A stretch of DNA of 25,797 nt from positions 1-25,797 of the forward strand of contig JAQTRM010000016.1 in the NCBI GenBank assembly GCA_028711825.1, in the 5' to 3' direction. A model generated the notes under the pieces. It did no database searches. It was not told where the DNA came from and saw only the letters and a list, made by a program, of their open reading frames with translations. The position numbers were made by a program, and so were the translations under genes. Below, piece by piece: positions 24,278-25,797 of this stretch (the first letter of the stretch is position 1; each line of letters opens with the position of its first letter). This DNA is from Candidatus Omnitrophota bacterium (GTDB taxonomy: Bacteria > Omnitrophota > Gorgyraeia > Gygaellales > Profunditerraquicolaceae).

Positions 24278-25562
24278 AGTAAGATTCGCGCCCAGCCCGA
24301 CCGGTAATCTGCATATCGGCGGGGGGCGTACCGCTTTGTTCAACTGGCTTTTTTCCCAATCCCAGGGAGGGAAATTTGTTTTAAGGATTGAAGATACCGA
24401 TCAGGAGCGTTCCAAGAAGGAGTTCGTGGACGAGATACTTTACAGCCTTCAATGGCTGGGTTTTAACTGGGACGAGATCTATTACCAAAGCCAGAGGTTT
24501 GCGCGTTACCGGGAACATGCCGACAGGCTGCTTAAGTCCGGGGCCGCTTACATCGAAAGGTCTCCCGAAGGAAAAGAGGCGGTAATTTATAAGATTCCGC
24601 ATAAGAAGATTCAGATTAAAGACCTCATCCGCGGGGAGATAGAGTTTGACTCCTCTTTGATTAAAGATCAGGTTTTGATCAAGTCCGACGGAACTCCGAC
24701 TTACAATTTCGCCTGTGTGATAGATGACGCGGAAATGAATATTACGCATATCATCCGGGGCGATGACCATATCTCTAATACCCCCAAACAGGTCCTTATC
24801 TACGAAGCCCTGGGTTTTATAATCCCTCAATTTGCCCATCTTCCGTTGATAATGGGGGTAGACGGGGGGAGGCTTTCCAAACGGACGGGTGCGACCGCCA
24901 TCAGCGACTACCGCAAGATGGGTTATCTTTCCGAGGCGCTCTTAAATTATCTCCTGCTTTTGAGCTGGGCCCCGGGGGACAATCGGGAATTAATCGGCAT
25001 CAAAGAGGCGGTAGGGCTTTTTGATATCAAACACGTCAACAAGACCGCCGCGACATTCGATATCAAGAAACTGGATTGGATGAATAATCAGTACCTTAAG
25101 AATGCCGATCCGGAAAAACTCGCCGATGAATTGGTCCCTCTTCTTAAGGAAAAAGGCTACCTTGGCGGCGATGATTTTGACCGTGGTTACCTGCTGGACC
25201 TGGTGAGGCTGTTCCAGGCACGCCTGCCGCGGCTTAATGATTTTGTGGATTGGGCGGACTTTTTCTTTTTGGAAGATCCGGTATTCGACCCGAAGGCCAA
25301 AGAAAAATATTTAAATCAGGATTTATCTAAGGAATTCAGCCTTTTTGCTCAAAGGCTGCAGGATTTAAGCGATTTCGGGGTCGCCAGCATTGAGGAGAGT
25401 TTCAGAGGGCTGGTGGCGGAATTGGGGATTGAGACTAAAAAGCTGATTCATCCTGTACGTGTCGCACTTACCGGCAAGACAATCGGACCCGGGTTGTTCG
25501 AAGTGATCCATTACCTGGGAAAGGAGCGCAGCCGAAGGAGGTTATTGCAATGGGTAAAATAA
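24270..25562 (+). CDS. gltX: Glutamate--tRNA ligase, short form
   Basis: This 430-residue class I synthetase charges tRNA with glutamate. The nucleotide-binding motif is PSPTGNLHIGGGRTALFNW (HIGH-type, 15-18) and the second signature is LSKRTGATAI (202-). RIEDTDQERS and IRGDDHISNTPKQ fit GluRS. It is shorter than usual (about 470-490): between about residues 93 and 103, AAYIERSPEGKEAVIYKIP, it lacks the roughly 40-residue insert with the zinc-type cysteines (CFC/CYC...). The C-terminal anticodon-binding helices (from about 300) are present. GluRS versus glutamyl-Q synthetase: the C-terminal domain favours full GluRS. It overlaps the gamma subunit by eight bases and the next gene by 13. Confidence 0.94.
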   Translation: MVRVRFAPSPTGNLHIGGGRTALFNWLFSQSQGGKFVLRIEDTDQERSKKEFVDEILYSLQWLGFNWDEIYYQSQRFARYREHADRLLKSGAAYIERSPEGKEAVIYKIPHKKIQIKDLIRGEIEFDSSLIKDQVLIKSDGTPTYNFACVIDDAEMNITHIIRGDDHISNTPKQVLIYEALGFIIPQFAHLPLIMGVDGGRLSKRTGATAISDYRKMGYLSEALLNYLLLLSWAPGDNRELIGIKEAVGLFDIKHVNKTAATFDIKKLDWMNNQYLKNADPEKLADELVPLLKEKGYLGGDDFDRGYLLDLVRLFQARLPRLNDFVDWADFFFLEDPVFDPKAKEKYLNQDLSKEFSLFAQRLQDLSDFGVASIEESFRGLVAELGIETKKLIHPVRVALTGKTIGPGLFEVIHYLGKERSRRRLLQWVK

Positions 25563-25797
25563 AAATCTGGTTTTTTTGCGCCGCCTTGAGCTTTTCTTTT
25601 TTAGCCCCGGTTTTTAGCGAGACGATCATTTTGAAATCCGGCCAGAGGGTAGAAGGAAAGATTACCGAGGAAACTGATAAATACGTGAAGATAGATTTTG
25701 AAGGCGTGGAGCTTACTTTCTATAACGACGAAATATTTTCCATCGACCGTTCTTCCTCCGGAGGGGCAGATGCCGTTTCTCCGCAGATGGAGATGCT
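25550..25797 (+). CDS. Exported protein of unknown function (start only, cut by window end)
   Basis: ATG 25550 overlaps the gltX stop and is preceded by AAGGAGG at 25535-25541, the best ribosome site here. The 82 visible codons open with a signal peptide (MGKIKIWFFCAALSFSFLA, likely cleavage near VFS) and continue with TIILKSGQRVEGKITEETDK and YVKIDFEGVELTFYNDEIFS, a short beta-rich segment of alternating strands. I have the impression such an 'LKSG..VEGKI' module leads secreted proteins in Omnitrophota-like genomes, but I cannot name a family. The frame is open to the window end, so the gene is partial. Confidence 0.75.
   Translation, partial: MGKIKIWFFCAALSFSFLAPVFSETIILKSGQRVEGKITEETDKYVKIDFEGVELTFYNDEIFSIDRSSSGGADAVSPQMEM

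Noticed and set aside
493..24839. Minus-strand open frames throughout, for example 1148-1798 and 14404-14967
   Set aside because: They lie antisense to clear conserved genes and show no family motifs or ribosome sites; they look like shadows of codon bias.
1..25797. CRISPR arrays, transposases, prophage genes, tRNA or rRNA genes
   Set aside because: No regular repeats with spacers, no inverted-repeat-bounded transposase frames, and no tRNA-like cloverleaf or rRNA sequence were seen.

Overview
The window is 25.8 kb of gene-dense bacterial chromosome. Every gene I can support lies on the + strand, and most neighbours are separated by a few bases or overlap (often ATGA or 8-base overlaps). Spacing, Shine-Dalgarno sites and moderate GC point to a free-living-type bacterium. 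The source is probably an uncultured anaerobe; the gene mix and the style of the secreted proteins recall Candidatus Omnitrophota, but that placement is an inference and needs a phylogeny. Metabolic hints of anaerobic life are a four-subunit 2-oxoacid:ferredoxin oxidoreductase and a MetV-type methylene-tetrahydrofolate reductase C-terminal protein. No transposon, phage, CRISPR array, tRNA or rRNA was seen.

Layout. 1-475: a structured leader, then rplT (L20). 509-3458: a potassium-uptake cluster with two separate TrkA proteins, a 38-residue membrane microprotein not previously listed as an ORF, and TrkH. 3455-3937: a membrane-anchored, possibly OB-fold, exported protein. 3907-6961: pheS and pheT. 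In many bacteria rplT is followed directly by pheST, so the Trk block looks inserted into that classical operon. 6963-7216: hairpins, a strong sigma70-type promoter with extended -10, and a well-formed 6S RNA. 7272-10079: rarA, a membrane-anchored coiled-coil protein, and a cyclophilin with two plausible starts. 10164-13339: a UvrD-family helicase, MetV and an IscU/NifU-type scaffold, ending in a probable terminator.

13397-19821: 5-formyltetrahydrofolate cyclo-ligase, RNase Y, YmdB, an exported GH39-like protein that lacks the usual acid/base glutamate, and xseA/xseB (exonuclease VII). 19823-24277: dxs (isoprenoid precursor synthesis), then a ferredoxin-type delta subunit and the alpha, beta and gamma subunits of a VorB-type 2-oxoacid:ferredoxin oxidoreductase. 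24270-25562: a short glutamyl-tRNA synthetase. 25550-end: the start of an exported protein cut by the window edge.

The most interesting items are the Trk microprotein translationally coupled to trkH, the catalytically altered glycosidase, the two trimmed aminoacyl-tRNA synthetases (PheT without its tRNA-binding domain, GltX without the zinc-binding insert), the rplT leader with three copies each of two mutually complementary pentamers, and the two-start cyclophilin.
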